This document shows positions 20,840 through 33,752 of a stretch of 64,000 bases of DNA, in pieces. The stretch lies in assembly GCA_900323505.1 (NCBI GenBank), contig OOIN01000004.1, positions 1,240,001 to 1,304,000 of the forward strand. The letters run 5' to 3'. Every line of letters begins with the position of its first letter. The first letter of the stretch is position 1. The translations under genes were made by a program, and so were the position numbers. The notes beneath the pieces are model-generated. The model did no database searches and had not been told where the DNA came from. It worked only from the letters and a program-made list of their open reading frames with translations. The stretch is from Ustilago trichophora. Lineage: Eukaryota; Basidiomycota; Ustilaginomycetes; Ustilaginales; Ustilaginaceae.

Positions 20840-23465
20840 CGTTCTAGACTGAGAATTGAGAGAAGCGGTGAGGTTGCAAAGGTATGGATGTAGATGCAAA
20901 CCAAATAGACTTGCGAGAGGGACACAATGGTTGGTGACAAGATTTGCGGCGGGGCCGGTGGGAATCAGGATCACGGTCCAGCCGTTGTTATATATTCACA
21001 AGAGGAAGTGGGGACTTTGTTCGATGTGGGCGAGAAAGATGTGCCAAGCCTTTGGAAGCGGTGGATTGTAAGCACAGTGTTTGCTGCGCCCGCAAATGCT
21101 TGTAGAAGGGGAAGAACAGTATCGCCGGAGGTCGTTGCGTCCAATCTTGGAGAGAGGACGAGTATGCAAGGTCGATCAGGCTAATGGGGCCAAGCGAAGG
21201 TGGTGAGGACAAAGTGCGAGAGGCGAGGATAGGAAGCGACGCAATTACCGCTCGACGGCGACGAGATGAGCTGCATGGAAAGCTTCGAGGAAGGTCATGG
21301 TCTAGGACAAAGAGTATATTGGAAGTAGAGTGAGACAAAGTCGTGGGACAGAAAGCAGGTGCCAGCATGCCATGCACAGAAGTGGCGTGTCGGAGCAGAC
21401 TAAATATCTAGACGGCAGGAACAAAGCACGGGAAAGGGGCCGCTCTTGCGCAGACAGACACAAACAGCAGCGGCGGACTTAGAACGCCCATATAGACTTG
21501 TAAACAATTTTGCATTTTTCTTCTTCTTCTTCTAGTCGAGAATGCTGCACGCGCTCTTCCATGCAGACAGACTTTCAGGTACGCCCACTGCCGCTTGTAA
21601 CTCACCGGCAAAGTTGCAAACACTCTCTTCGTGACACCTGCCTCGCTCGCTCGCTCGCTCGCTCGCTTGACATTGACTCAAATTCGTATCAGCCAGCCAT
21701 GATGCAGGCACAGTCGATCATGATCGGCAAAGACCCGTGTTGGAGGAGACTTTGGCATCCCGACGAGGACAGTGCTCATTACGCAAACCTCGTCGGGTGA
21801 ATCCGTGGTTCATGCGCGCCATCTACTGCCGCCTTTCCAAGCATTTCTGGACGCAAGGAGGCAACGCCCAGAACTGGCGCATACTGTAGTGACAAATCAG
21901 GCAGCTGCAACAGCATATCTGGCGTTCCTGGGCGGTCTCCTTGATCGCTTCTGGCCAACGCATTGTAGCTGTGACAGGGTCTGCTCCATGTCTCAACCAC
22001 AAAGTGAGATGATTGGCCATCTATCAGACAAAAGCAGGCCGGTCAATTCTTTTTGCAAATTCAAGTGTGAGACCCTCAGTACTGACACTTGCAAAAAGAC
22101 GCGTCTCCGGATCTCGGACCTAGGTGACACAAGACTGATCTACGCGAAGGACGCGCAGAGACGCAAGAGCAAGTGCAAGAGCAAGAGCAAGAGCAAAGCT
22201 TGTCGGCCGTTGTACGCGAAAACTGAGCCAACCCTTAACCGGAAGAGCGTCTTGCGTGCCTGTGTGCGTATTCGTTCATGTCAAAGAGAGAGCGCTTCCC
22301 TCAAGAGTCAAAATGTTCGATCGGACAAAAAAAAGGTGGCTGGCCATCCACATTTCTCCATCAAAGGGAAGCAAGCAACTCGCCCACAGAGAGAGAGATT
22401 GTGTGTGTGTGTGTCAGAAGCTTATGCCAATTGGGAGTCGCGAGAAAGAGAAAAGAGCAGTTGTCAGAACACACGAAAAGCCACACTCTCTGCACTTTTG
22501 AATCGGATCGGGACCGAAAAGCAAACAACTGAGCGTATGGAGCATTCACTCTCTCTTCAATTCGCTTCGCTTCGCATTCAGCAATTTGGGATTCGCTGCG
22601 CAGAAAGCAGAAAGCGGAATCAAGCTTTTGGCTACAGTAGCCACTCGAAGACACACACACACACACACACACTCACACACACACGCATCACACCTAACCA
22701 CGAGACCTGGCAGGCATCCTTCTTTGTTCTCTTCTCTTGTCAATCTTCCATACTCCAGGTCTGACACCTATTTCCCTGGCCAATTCCTCTTCTCCTTTCC
22801 TTCTCTTTCCCTCTCTTGCTCTCAAAAAGCGGTCTGTGGGTAGTCCTTGGCTTGCACCTCAGCCCCACAAAAAAGCCCACACCTCATCGGAATTGGAACC
22901 CCCCCTGGACTTCATCATACCCACGCCGCATCGATTGCTGCCACACCACCTGTCGATTCGCCAATCGGACACTGAATCGATTCTATTCGAACGAGCTTTT
23001 CTTCTCACCATCATCGTGGACAGCATCTTCTCTGTTCTATTGACCTTCTCCGGCCTTGCATCGGCTTCTTCCGAAAGGTTGATTCGAGCTCTCGCTTTCG
23101 GTGACAAAGTTGCATCGGAGCACTTCCTCCAGCACATTCGACATCGACTCTCTGTCACTGCATACACGCAGACATAAAGGCCGCAGCATACTTCCGTCTG
23201 CTATCATTCGCGCATAACATCGATCGAACGCACTTACAACTGGACTGTAAACATTCGGATGCTCACGAATACCAGCAAGTCTCGAGCATAGTTCCAATAG
23301 CCTTAACCTCAGAAGAGGTTTTGTACGCGCATCGACAGACTTTTGGCGTCCACTTTCCCCGGACTTCTCCTTCACTGCTGAGCCACACCGACGTCGATTA
23401 ACAGGGGCGGAGCGAGAAGAAGTAAGACAGTCGCTCCCCACTTGCCCTCCTTTCCTGCCACAATC
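20840..23465. other. Long divergent intergenic region upstream of the La-motif gene
   Basis: 2.6 kb without a supported gene. It contains a TCGC run (21643-21668), a purine-rich GCAAGA run (about 22164-22198), a GT/AC tract (22395-22412), an AC microsatellite (about 22650-22684), and C/T-rich sequence before the La-motif ATG. A 330-codon open frame at 21772-22764 looks like noncoding sequence: no domain, repeats of low complexity, and no suitable leader. Confidence 0.6.
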
Positions 23466-25868
23466 ATGTCGGCCTGGTCTTCTGCTACTGGCAAGGCGCA
23501 GCTGTCATATGCTGATCGCCTCCGCCAAGCAAATAAATCATCAGCCCCAACAAGACAGGAACCTTCCTCGTCCCGCACGGCTTCTCACCAGAGCACCAAG
23601 ACCGGTGCCAATGCTGCTTCATCCTTGAACTCGACCGGCTCCCAGGCTGACGGGAGATTATCAAGCGCATCTTCGGCCAGTGCCGCTACTGCTTCTGGCA
23701 GTGCACCTCGAGCATCAAGAAGTCCCTCGGATGCAAAGGAAAGCTCAGCTTCTGCCGAATCTGGCTCAAAGAATGCTAGCCCTCCTGTCAACATTTGGGA
23801 AGCTCGCCGCAAGCAGATCGCCGAGCGTGAGGCTGAAAAAGAGAAAGAGCGCCAAACAGCTCTGGCTCAGCAGAAGAAAGCATCGTCTGCACCAACAACA
23901 CCCGCAAGTGCTGGCTCCAACGCCTCAGGAAAGCAGAACAAGCAGACTTCTGCAGCTGGAACTTCAGGTTCAAGAAAGGGCAACGAGCGCCATCCCAAGG
24001 GTTTCAACAACCCGAACACGTCGGAGCGAAAGACGAACAAGCAGGCCAACCAGTCTTCCAATCGCAACCCAATTTCGGTGCCAATATCGTCGTCAGCAGG
24101 CACGACAGCGGCCACGTCGGACAAGCCGAACGCCCCCGCTACTGGACCGAGAGCTGGCAATGCTGCCCCCACGCCCAAGAGCGGCAAGGCTGACGGCAGG
24201 ATGTCTGAAGAAGCTCGCTCCGCAGGTGATAAAGCAGCCCAGCCGTCTTCTGTAGACGCATCTCAGTCACCCGCTTCGGTTAAGGCTGAATCGGCAGACA
24301 AGACGCAAAAATTCAAAGCCGAAGACAGGGCCAGATCTGCTGACTCCGGAAAGTCGGCTTCGAAGCAAGCAGCCAAGTCTACAAGTAATTCCATTCCAGC
24401 ACAGAGTGCAACAGCCCAAGTACCACCGTCGACTGCACTGTCCGTCTCAACGGCACCGGCCCCAGCCACTCTGCATGATGACATCCCTGCGAGCCCCGCA
24501 ACGGTCGCTTCAGCAATCGAAGAGGTGCTCAAGAACGGTGGCGCCAACGGCGCTCAGACTGAAGACGATGATGCTTGGCTTGCGAGAATTCATCTGCTAA
24601 ACGGAGGCCAGAACATGCCCAAATTCGGTGGCTTTGGTCCGAATGGCGTCTCTGCACTGAGCGACGAGGCTGAAACTCAGGCTGCCAAGAAGGCAGAACG
24701 CGCAGTAGCAGCTGCCTGGGGTGCTGGAAAGAGCGTTTGGAACAAGACTCAGCAACAGCACCAACAACAGCAAAATCGCACAGCAACCGTCAGCAAAGAT
24801 ATCTCGGCTTTGACTTCCGAGGTCAGTGCAGTCAAAGAGTCAGCACCTGCACTCACGCATGACGATGGCGATCCGAAAAGCAAAGATGGCGCCGCTGCTT
24901 CCTCGTCTGCGCCTGCAGCTGCGTCCGTGAATGGTGCTGCAGCCGAACGAGGCGAGGCAAGCTCGTCTGCGACACCAGAGAGCCAGAAGGCGCCGACCGA
25001 TGCAAAGAGCGAAAAGGCTGACGCTGATGTCACCCCGTCCGAGAAGGCTGCTGGCAAAGTGTCTCACAGTGATGTCGCCGAGCAGCCAAAGGCTGGCAAA
25101 GCCATAACTTCGCAGCCGAAAGCAAGCGCGAGTGCGCCCAGCGTTCCGCCCTTCGAGGATGTCAACAACTGGCCAAGCCCCTCGGACGCTGGCAAGAAGC
25201 TCGCAGAGAAGCCCAAGGCACTCACCAGCGCGGGCGAGGATAAAGCAGACACCACCAAAGCATCTCAGCCAAAGCCGCAAAAGAGCTTCTACGAGACGCT
25301 CGATGAGCTTCAACTCCGACTTGCACCCGGTGCCAACCCGCAGCAATCTGCGAACAATGCAGGTGCGAGGAAAGGCAAGCAGCAGTGGGTGTCGATCTTG
25401 CCCGAGATCACGCATACTTCGACATCGAATGCTAGTGCAAAGACAAACCGTCCTCCGGTGGATGCCAAGACTGGCAAAGGTGCCAACAGGCAACAGCCTC
25501 GCAAGGACGCAGGCAAAGCCACTGGCCAGACCCAGGCGCCGCAAGGTGGCGCAAAGAAAGACGGTGGCTACAAGTCTGCCGCCAAAGACAAGGCTCAGGC
25601 AAAGGAAGGTGCAGGGGATGCTTCTGCTGGTGGGAAGGGTTCCGAAGCGCGAGGCAAGGGCGAAAGTCGCACTCAGCCCGCGTCACAGGCCGAGAAGGAG
25701 GGCGCGGCGTCAAAGTCGAGTGCGACCGGCGGACTCAAGACATCGCTGCCGGCAACTGCACGCTCAACCACGACAGAGTCCAAGCCTTCCAACGCTATCT
25801 CACAGAACCAGGAAGCCGCGTCAAGACAGGACAGCGGGGTCGCCGAGCTGAGCTCCGCAGCAACACCA

Positions 25869-25927
<59 letters not shown>

Positions 25928-26801
25928 ACTCGAATCAACAAACACAGCAGCCCCCACCACAAAGCAGCCCCGAGCACCACGTACACACCTCCGCCCCACC
26001 CCCAATGGCATCACCGCACCTTCTTTCCAGCCATCACCAAACGGCATGCGCCCATCCAAATCAGGCGCCTCTACGCCCGCCACCAATCGCAGCTCACCAC
26101 GTGGCTCCATCCCTTCCTCACCTCAAGTGCATGCCCTACCTCGCGCAGCCGATCCCTTCTCCGCCGTCCCACCAGCCGGAGCAACAATGTTTTATGGTGG
26201 CCCATCTGGAGCAGCAACACCCATGCACCTTTCCTCCATTTCCAACCCCCAGCCAAACAGCGCTACCTCCTGGCTGCCATACAATACCTACACTCGTCCA
26301 CCTGCGCCGATTCCTCAGGCACCGTACGCATTTGATGCTACCGCCCCTCTACCCCAGGGTGTGTTGGGCCAGCTTTTGGGTCAGATCGAATTCTATTTCA
26401 GCCAGCACAATTTGCAAGGAGATTTCTTCCTCCGTCAAAAGATGGATTGCCATGGTTGGGTCGATATTGCCGTTGTAGCAGGCTTCAAAAGGGTTCAAGG
26501 GATCACGAGAGATTTGGGGATGGTCAAGGATGCCTTGCTGTACAGTGCCGTGTTGGACGTTGATGAAGAGGCTATGCAGGTTAGGAAGAGGTTCGGATGG
26601 GAAGTTTGGACTCTAGCCACGCCGGAACCTGCGACGATGAATGGGGTTGCGGAGGTGCAGGAGCAGGAGCAATCGCTGGCGGTGGATGAAAAAGTGGCCG
26701 AGGGCGAAAAGGCTGAGAAGAGGGAGAGGCAAGAAGCAGATGATGAACCAGCACTTGGTGTCGTCGCTGCTTCTGGGTTTGGAGGCGCGCTCGAGGCCTA
26801 G
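23466..26801 (+). CDS. La-motif RNA-binding protein (LARP/Sro9-like)
   Basis: An 1111-residue protein that is mostly disordered Ala/Ser/Lys-rich sequence. Near the N-terminus are short conserved-looking blocks, SYADRLRQAN and NIWEARRKQIAEREAEK. The only folded domain is a La motif near the C-terminus (about residues 960-1045): LLGQIEFYFSQHNLQGDFFL, then WVDIAVVAGFKRVQGIT. This is the winged-helix RNA-binding module of LARP proteins. There is no visible RRM or DM15 repeat, so it resembles yeast Sro9/Slf1 more than animal LARP1. Such proteins bind mRNA and ribosomes and influence translation. A run of 18 GCT codons (25872-25925) makes a polyalanine tract. The ATG at 23466 (MSAWSSATG) is the first true ATG; the longer open frame begins at a non-ATG codon. 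Confidence 0.85.
25872..25925 (+). repeat. GCT trinucleotide repeat in the La-motif gene
   Basis: 18 uninterrupted GCT triplets coding alanine, extended to 19-20 Ala by neighbouring GCA codons. Uninterrupted units suggest length variation between strains. Confidence 0.95.
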
Positions 26802-27521
26802 TCCATCTCATTCACCGTCTTCCTCTGCAACGCTATGCCAAATACACTTTCCACAGCATCACCACTGTCCTTTCCCTCTTAGTCTTGGCCCTTTCAAGCG
26901 TTCTCTTGGTCACGCATCTCAATTTTTGGTCGACACATCGACTCAACGATTTTTCTCCCTTTTTTCTTTATGCATGGTATCATTCTGTCATAGGTCCACC
27001 TTTCTTTCCTCTTTTGATCCAGCAAGCAAAGCATGCATTTTGATCCCTTCCTTGTCGTCTTGTTGTGGAACGTGGTCTGCTTGTGAAATGCATCTTGTGG
27101 AAGAGATGTCTTTCCCTCTCTCTTGTGTGTCGAACATGTTGCCTTTTCTTGTTGTTGTTCTTCTTTTTGAGCACTTGGATCATTCTTTCATGTTTTGCTG
27201 TCTTGCTTGGTTGTACAGTACACTCTGCCATGTTGTGGCTATTTTCATCCCATGTTGCATGTCCCTCTTTCCCTCTTCTCTGTGTACAGTATGCATCTCA
27301 CATCTCTTGCATCTCAAATCACAGCTCGTAACCCCCCACCCCCCCCCTCTCTCACACACACACTCTCTCTGTCGCACAAATACAAATACACACACGAACA
27401 CATGTTGAGCTATCCAAAGAGTATATAAAGAAAAATTCAAGTTTGCAAAGATACAAAGCGGACCCTCCCCAAAGATGAACTTTATGAACTTTTTCACATC
27501 CATACCAAAAACAAGGGCTTG
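26802..27521. other. Intergenic between convergent genes
   Basis: 3' flanks of the La-motif gene (+) and the SH3 scaffold gene (-). T-rich, with two TGTACAGTA words (near 27212 and 27286) and a CACACA/CTCTCT tract near 27350. No gene is supported. Confidence 0.6.
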
Positions 27522-30500
27522 TTAGAAAATCCTGATAACATCAGCAAGCAAGCTATCCAAACTGTCATCAATATCTCCCAACTCTCTGTTAATCCCACTG
27601 TAAGCCTCTCGTAATTTTTTATCCTCAACAAAAGGCATTGAAGGAGCGAAAAGTCCACCGACTTCAGGTTTAAGCGATTCTTTTTCGTCTTCCAGCATCA
27701 AATTGTTCATGCTTAGCTTTGATGCCGCGTTGGAAAGTTTTGAGCCGGGTCTCGAACCGGTGCCACCGGAAATGGAGCCCATAAGGGCGCTACTGTTGAG
27801 GATGGGCGAGGTGTTGCTGCTGACGGAAGACATGCTGGCATGCGAGAGGAGCTTGCGTCGTGGATCTCGTCGAGCGGCAGCTTCAACAATGGTGTAGAGA
27901 TGCGAGAGGGATGCATCGTCGGCTCCAAAGGAGAGGGCTGCGACAGAGGGGTAGGCGGAAGGGGTGGTGGATCGAACGCCGCCGGATGTGTGACTTAGGG
28001 CGCTGGCGGAGCGTGCGCCTGTGGGGTTGGTCTGACGGTGGTTAGAGGCTGCGTGCGGGTTGGTGACGAACGTCGAGAGCGGGGTGAGCATCGTTCCTGT
28101 CGTGTGGGTCGCGGAAGAGGTGCCGACGGTGAGTGGGGATGAGGTGTCGCGGGAGTTGGAGAGCTCGGACCCGATAGAGGCATTTTTCTTGTGCGTCGCT
28201 GCCACTGCTGCTGCTACTGGTGCTGACACTGATCGAATAGCATTGGCAGCACCAGTGCTGGTGGTAGTGGCGGTTGTGCTGACAGCCTCGGGGCCTGTGG
28301 GTGTGGCAACACGATCAAGGACGGCATTGATTCGCTCCTCAACATTGCTGCTGCTTTGCGTGCTACCACTGCGGAGGAATGAATCCAACAAGTCGTTCTC
28401 TGTTGCATTGGCTTCCGCGAGCTTCTTCTGCCGTTGGATCGCCAAAGGAGCCACAGCAGCACCATCGAGCTCCGACGTGGGGGTGCGCACTTCAAAGTTG
28501 ACCTTGTCCAAACTCAACGGGCTTTCCGCGCCGCTGCTATGTGCGCTGGCGTAATCGTCGGTGGTAAGATCGCTCTGCATACTCTTTTTCGTCCCGAATG
28601 CCGGTCGGGTCACACTCAAGCCTGAATCGCCCGTGCTGCTGGTCTGGGTGTCTCCTGAGGAGTGCATCTGATCTTTCATCACTTCCTCGATGATCGAGCT
28701 AATGTCCCGTTCCTGGCCGTCAGCGGGGACATACGAGTAGCGGAACTTGTTGCTCGGTCCCGATTTCGTGGAGCGAATGCGGGCTTGGTTGGAGAGCATT
28801 ACGTCTACACCTTGCTGTGCGTTGCGCTGTGCGCCGAGGACAGCAGCGTTGCGTTCGGCTGCGGCGGCTCGCTGTGCTGCGATGATCTCTTGCGGAGTCA
28901 TGCCCTTGGATTTAGCAGCAGCAGCGGGAACGTCCCTGGATGCACCCTGCGCTTGCGTCTGAGCCCGGTTCTCTTGGGCGACAGCAAGCACTTTGTCCGT
29001 CGGACTGTGCGCTCTTGCACCCACCGTGTTCTGGATCTGTCGGCTCTTTGGGCCTGGGTGGGCATGCGTGATCTGACGCAGCACGAACACGGGGTCATGG
29101 GCACCAACATCGTCCGAGGCACCCAACAAGGCGGCTGCATCGATGCTGCGCCTCTTTCCGTCGACACTTCTACGGTTGCCAATGCCCAACTTGAACGCGG
29201 GCGGCGAAGGGTAGGCATCAAGCACCTTGCTTGTCGTTGCCAACGCACGCTCGCCATCAGCGGCCTGGACAGCCAGACCATACTTGACGTGCAACTTGCT
29301 CTTGCGTCTCGAAGGGCGATCTTCGACATCGTCGCCGCCTTCTACCACACCTTCTGCGATCCCAAATCGATCCAGACCTTCCTCGACCACTTCAGCGACC
29401 GTCGTGTTGCGCGGGAAGGTGAGTATCTTTTCGCGGAACCGATGTTGCGGGGTGGCGGCTTCCGACGATCCGTCTGTGCGATTCGACAGTCTCTCGCGAA
29501 GAGTGGCTGCAGGTATCAGCGCATTGCTCTGGGGATCAAAGACGATGCCTTCTGGAAGGTCTGAAGCGTAGATGATGAGGCGCAACGCAAAGCGGGCCGT
29601 GGGGCTCTGCACCGTCTCGCTCGTCTCGCCAGTGAGCACCGAAGAGTGGCTGCTGCGAGCAGCATCCTCACCAACAAGACTCAACGAGGTCACGTTGCTG
29701 TTGTCCTGCGAGACAGACAGATCCGACACGTTGGCAGATCGGCCCGACTGGTCCGCGGTGTGACTGCCATTCAAATCGACGTAGCCCTGCAATCGGTCCC
29801 GCCTGCTGATGTAGAACTTGACGGCGTGATCGTCGCTAAAGTCGTTGCCGAGGCGCGCTATAGCTGGATGCGTGCTGAGGTTGGATGAGATGGAAGAGAT
29901 AGAGCCGACGCTGGATCTCTTGACGCTGGGAATTGTCACCTGGCCCTGCTGCAAGATCTCAGTAAGAGTGTTGAAGAGTCGAAGCGGATGCTCATCCTCG
30001 TCCAGCGGCCGCTCATCGCCTTCGAGACGCTTGATGGTCAGAACGTACTTGTCCATGTCGTGCAGGTTCACGCCGAAACGCTGCAGAGCCTGGCGTTGCA
30101 AATCGACCGACCGCGTGCTGTCATTCAGCAACACCGTCTTGAAGGTCGAATCCGAGTCGACGCCTTCACCTGCAAACACGCGGAGCACGCTAAGCATGGG
30201 GGTCGATCCCGAAGGTCCGATCAGCGATCCGGGTCGTTGCTGCATGCGCTTCCTGCTGTCGTCGGTGCTGTTGGGACTCGCCAGCTGGGAAGAGTCGAAA
30301 CTGCTGTTTTGCGGTGAGAGGAACTGCCTCTGGTACGCCTCTTGTGTGGCTCGGTCGCGTTCCTGTACAGCGCGGCCCATGCCGATGCTCTGGCCAGGCT
30401 GGAGACCCGCGTTGGCGGCCTGAACGACTGGGTTGACGGCGACGGCCCCGCCTGCTGGACTGCCGCGTCCTCGCGAGTATCCAGCAAAGCTGTCCTCGGA

Positions 30501-31082
30501 ACTGATACCAACCATGCTGTCTCTGTCCTCAAAGTTGCCGCTCTTGCGATCCTTCTTGTCTTTCCTCGAGAAAAGGCTGAAGACGCCGGAACGCTTCTTG
30601 CCTGCTTTTTCGTCGCCCGTGTCCAGGCTGTCGTTGCCCTTGCTGCTGCGGTTGCTCTTTCGCTTCTCCTTGTCGGAGGACGAGGAGTCACCTGCAATGA
30701 TAGTGGAGCTTGCGCTGGCATCCGAATTGGCACGCTCGCGCTGAATCTGCGAGGGAAGGAAACCGTTGCTGCTGGAGGTGCTGTTTCGGCTCATGGCGAT
30801 CGAGTTGGGACGAACATTGGCATCGTAGGCAGAACCGCTGGAGTTGATGCTGGAGATGGAGCGTTCTGCAGATGTGGTGTGCATGTGCTCACCAGGAACG
30901 CGACCGGCGCCCACTGTGCCGTAGCTGGGACCGGCAACATTGAGCTGCTGCGACGAGGTCGAGGTTCGGCCGTTAGCGTAAAGGTGCGCATCTCCATTGG
31001 GTTGGTTCTGAGCTGCGTGTTGCTGCTGTTGTCTGGAGCCCTGGGATGCTTGCTGCTGCTGCTGCTGCGTCGGCGGCGGCTT

Positions 31083-31123
<41 letters not shown>

Positions 31124-32609
31124 GCTGCTGCTGTTGTTGCTGTTGCTGGTACTGGGACTGCTCCGCTCCTTGACCGCCGTTCGCCCATTGGCCATGTGCT
31201 GCAGATCCTTGCGATAGACCCGCAGGGCCTGATGCGTATTGCTGTGAGTAGGGGTGCGACATGGATTGTTGCGGTGCGTCAACTGATTGCTGCTGGATCG
31301 AGCGCTTCTGCTGGTCCTGCGAGGCGGCTGCACGCATTGCATCCTGATGTTGCTGCTGGATGCGCTCAGCCTCTTGGCCGTCCCACTCCATGCCGTCATC
31401 TGGTTCCATCTTGTTGAAGCCAACCGCCTTGTTGCGCTGGGCCTGGCCATCGGATTCGTCGTCCTCATCCTGATCCTCGTCCTGCTCGTCTTCTTCGTCG
31501 TAGATGGCGTCTGGATCCTCTTCGTATTCGAGATCATGCTCTTCGCCTTCCTCATCGTAGTCCGAATACTCGTCGCCGCTGTGCTCGAGATAGGTCGAAG
31601 GGCCAAAGACGACGCCACGCTTGTTGCGCCTCTGCTCTTTAGTCAAAGGTGCTGGAGCGCCTTGTGCACGTCTGGAGAGGGCAGAGAGCTTGCCCGAGTG
31701 GAGTGAGACACCAGCTGTGCCGGTGGCGTTTCTAGCTTTGACGAGGTGGCTGGTGAAGATCCTTTCGGGCACCTGGATGTGATCATCGTCGGTGGCCGAG
31801 GTGAGGTCGACGTTGCGGTGCTTGTTGAGGCGAGCGAGACGCTCAAAGGGAGTCTCGATGTTCTCTGCGGGGATGTAACCGACTTCTTGGGTGCGAAGAA
31901 CACGAACGAGCCACCAGTAGCTGTTGCTATCGTCGAGCAGGGTGAGGCTATTTCCCTTGTGGACGGTGGCTTGGCCTTCTACGGTGGCGACAAAGTTGTG
32001 CAAGGCGTAGACGAGATCAAAGTCGATGTTTTCATCCGGGATGGATGGACTTGAGCTGAGATCAGACTCGTCATCCTCAATATCCTCGCCATCGTCGTCG
32101 TCCTCGTAGACCATCTCGTCATGAATACCATCGGCCATGTGGTGCTGATAGTGTCCGTGTTGAGCGTAGTCGTCATGGCCATAAGGATCAATACTCTCGT
32201 CATGGTCATAGTCGGAAGCGTCGGATATCCTGTTGGGACCGTGCTGTTGGTATGGGCCCTGTGTTGCTGCGTGAGCATCATCGCGGGTGGCGTTTGCACC
32301 CGTGCTGGAGCTTCCGGCTTTCAACCTGCTGGTGGCAGCGGCGTAGACGTCCTGGGCATCATCGTCGCTGCTGAAACCGCCATTGTCGGGTTGCTGTTCC
32401 AAGTCGTTGGGAGCGTAGGCATGGTCGTGGTTGTACTGGTGATCGGCGTGAGGACCAAAGGTGGAAGCATGTATTTGGGTTTGGATCTTGTTGTTGACGG
32501 CGTTCTGGTGAGCGCGAGGAGTGGTGGAAGTGCCGGAGCCGCCGATGCCTACGAGGCTCGAAGGGCCAACGTTGACGTCGAGCGTCAATGCAGGCTTTAG
32601 CTGAGCCAT
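27522..32609 (-). CDS. SH3 + Ras-association polarity scaffold (Tea4/Bud14-like)
   Basis: A 1695-residue scaffold. Residues 197-258 are an SH3 domain (DLVYALHNFVATVEGQ, then NSYWWLVRV, then VGYIPAENIETP). This SH3 type is the hallmark of the fission yeast Tea4 and budding yeast Bud14 family. Residues 329-337 read NKRGVVFGP, a fit to the RVxF docking motif for type-1 phosphatase, which Tea4 and Bud14 are known to bind. An acidic stretch follows. Around residues 495-525 is a polyglutamine tract. A ubiquitin-like Ras-association module follows (about 820-905, with SVLRVFAGEGVDSDSTFKTV). The C-terminus is Ser-rich. Such proteins mark cell ends and control actin or formins through phosphatase recruitment. 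ATG at 32609 is the first in frame. The RA domain is not in Bud14 as I know it, so orthology is inferred. Confidence 0.8.
31083..31148 (-). repeat. CAA/CAG repeat coding polyglutamine
   Basis: On the coding strand a run of CAA and CAG triplets gives more than 20 consecutive Gln in the SH3 scaffold, with a further CAG cluster next to it near 31050-31066. Confidence 0.9.
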
Positions 32610-33689
32610 GTTTTGGTTGTGGATGGGCGGTTTGTGGGCTCGAGATAGAATACTGGGAGAATGCTGCTGGTGTATTGCGAGTAAGAAGCGGCTGTCTGCG
32701 GTAGAGAGCCAGCTAGACTCGCAGCTGGAATGACTGTGCGCAGGGGAGGCCTGGCATCAGAGGTTGGTAATTGTCCGATGAGAGATGGATGCTTGTTGCA
32801 ATAATCTGTTTGGCTGCTGCGATCCGAGACAACTCGATTGCAATAACAAGCTTGAAATGGTTGCTGACGACTGTGCAAGGCGAGATCGGATGGCACCAAC
32901 CTGGACTCGATTGTGAGGTCGGCGAGTCCGAGAGAGAGAAGCGTCTGCGTCCAGAGCCAATTAGTTGTATCGGCCTCGTCAGTGCGATTTGTAGAGTAGG
33001 ATGTTTTGAAGGTGGGCGTTGGTGAAGGAGGAAGCGGAAAACAAAGAATGCACGACGATGAAAGACGAAGGCAGCGTCGGCAACCAGCGGTCAAGTGATG
33101 CGGATGCGGATGCGGATGCGATGCGATGCGTTGGGTTGGGTTGGGTTGTCTTTCGTGTGGTGTGGTGGGAATGGGAATGCAGTCAGGGGAAGGCTGCCTA
33201 ATTGAGGCACACCAAGCCAGCGCGAAATTGGCGTCTCACAAAGAAGTCGTGCAGTATGTTGCAGCAGCAGCAGCAGCAGCAGAGTAAGTTAGAAGCAGGA
33301 GCGTGTGAGTGTGTGCCATGACCGACCCTGATCTTTGGTCCTCCCGAAGGACAGGACAGTAGACACAGACTGCGACACTGACGAGTCGCCCAAGTCTGAC
33401 CGACCAGCAGCAGCCAGCAGGCAGACACACAACTCAGACGTGACGGGCGAGGTACAGTATAGTACACCATTCAGACGCATAAGAGCGAGAGACAGAGAGA
33501 GAGAGAAAAAAAAATTAGCTTTCAATTTTCAAAATTTCCCCTTTTCTTTTTCTTTCAAGCTGATCCAAATTTTTGCTACAGCAGACCAGTCAAAGTCAAG
33601 AAAGGGCGGTCAAAAAGAAAACAGGACGCGCTGCTTCTTTTCCTTCTTTTTTCGCGTTGTCACACACACGCACATGTGACAGCAAAGCA

Positions 33690-33691
<2 letters not shown>

Positions 33692-33752
<61 letters not shown>
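33692..33752. repeat. T homopolymer of 61 nt
   Basis: An uninterrupted run of 61 T between a CACACG tract and CTCTCTCGAG. Its true length is uncertain because such runs are unstable in sequencing and assembly. Confidence 0.9.

Noticed and set aside
21772..22764. 330-codon frame in the region upstream of the La-motif gene
   Set aside because: Begins at a non-ATG-like context and contains Lys-Ser and Thr-His repeats from microsatellites; no domain.
28662..29564. 300-codon plus-strand frame opposite the SH3 scaffold
   Set aside because: Antisense shadow of a domain-bearing gene; no start context or homology.
30791..31618. 275-codon minus-strand frame with polyasparagine
   Set aside because: Out-of-frame reading of the same repeats that encode polyglutamine in the SH3 scaffold.
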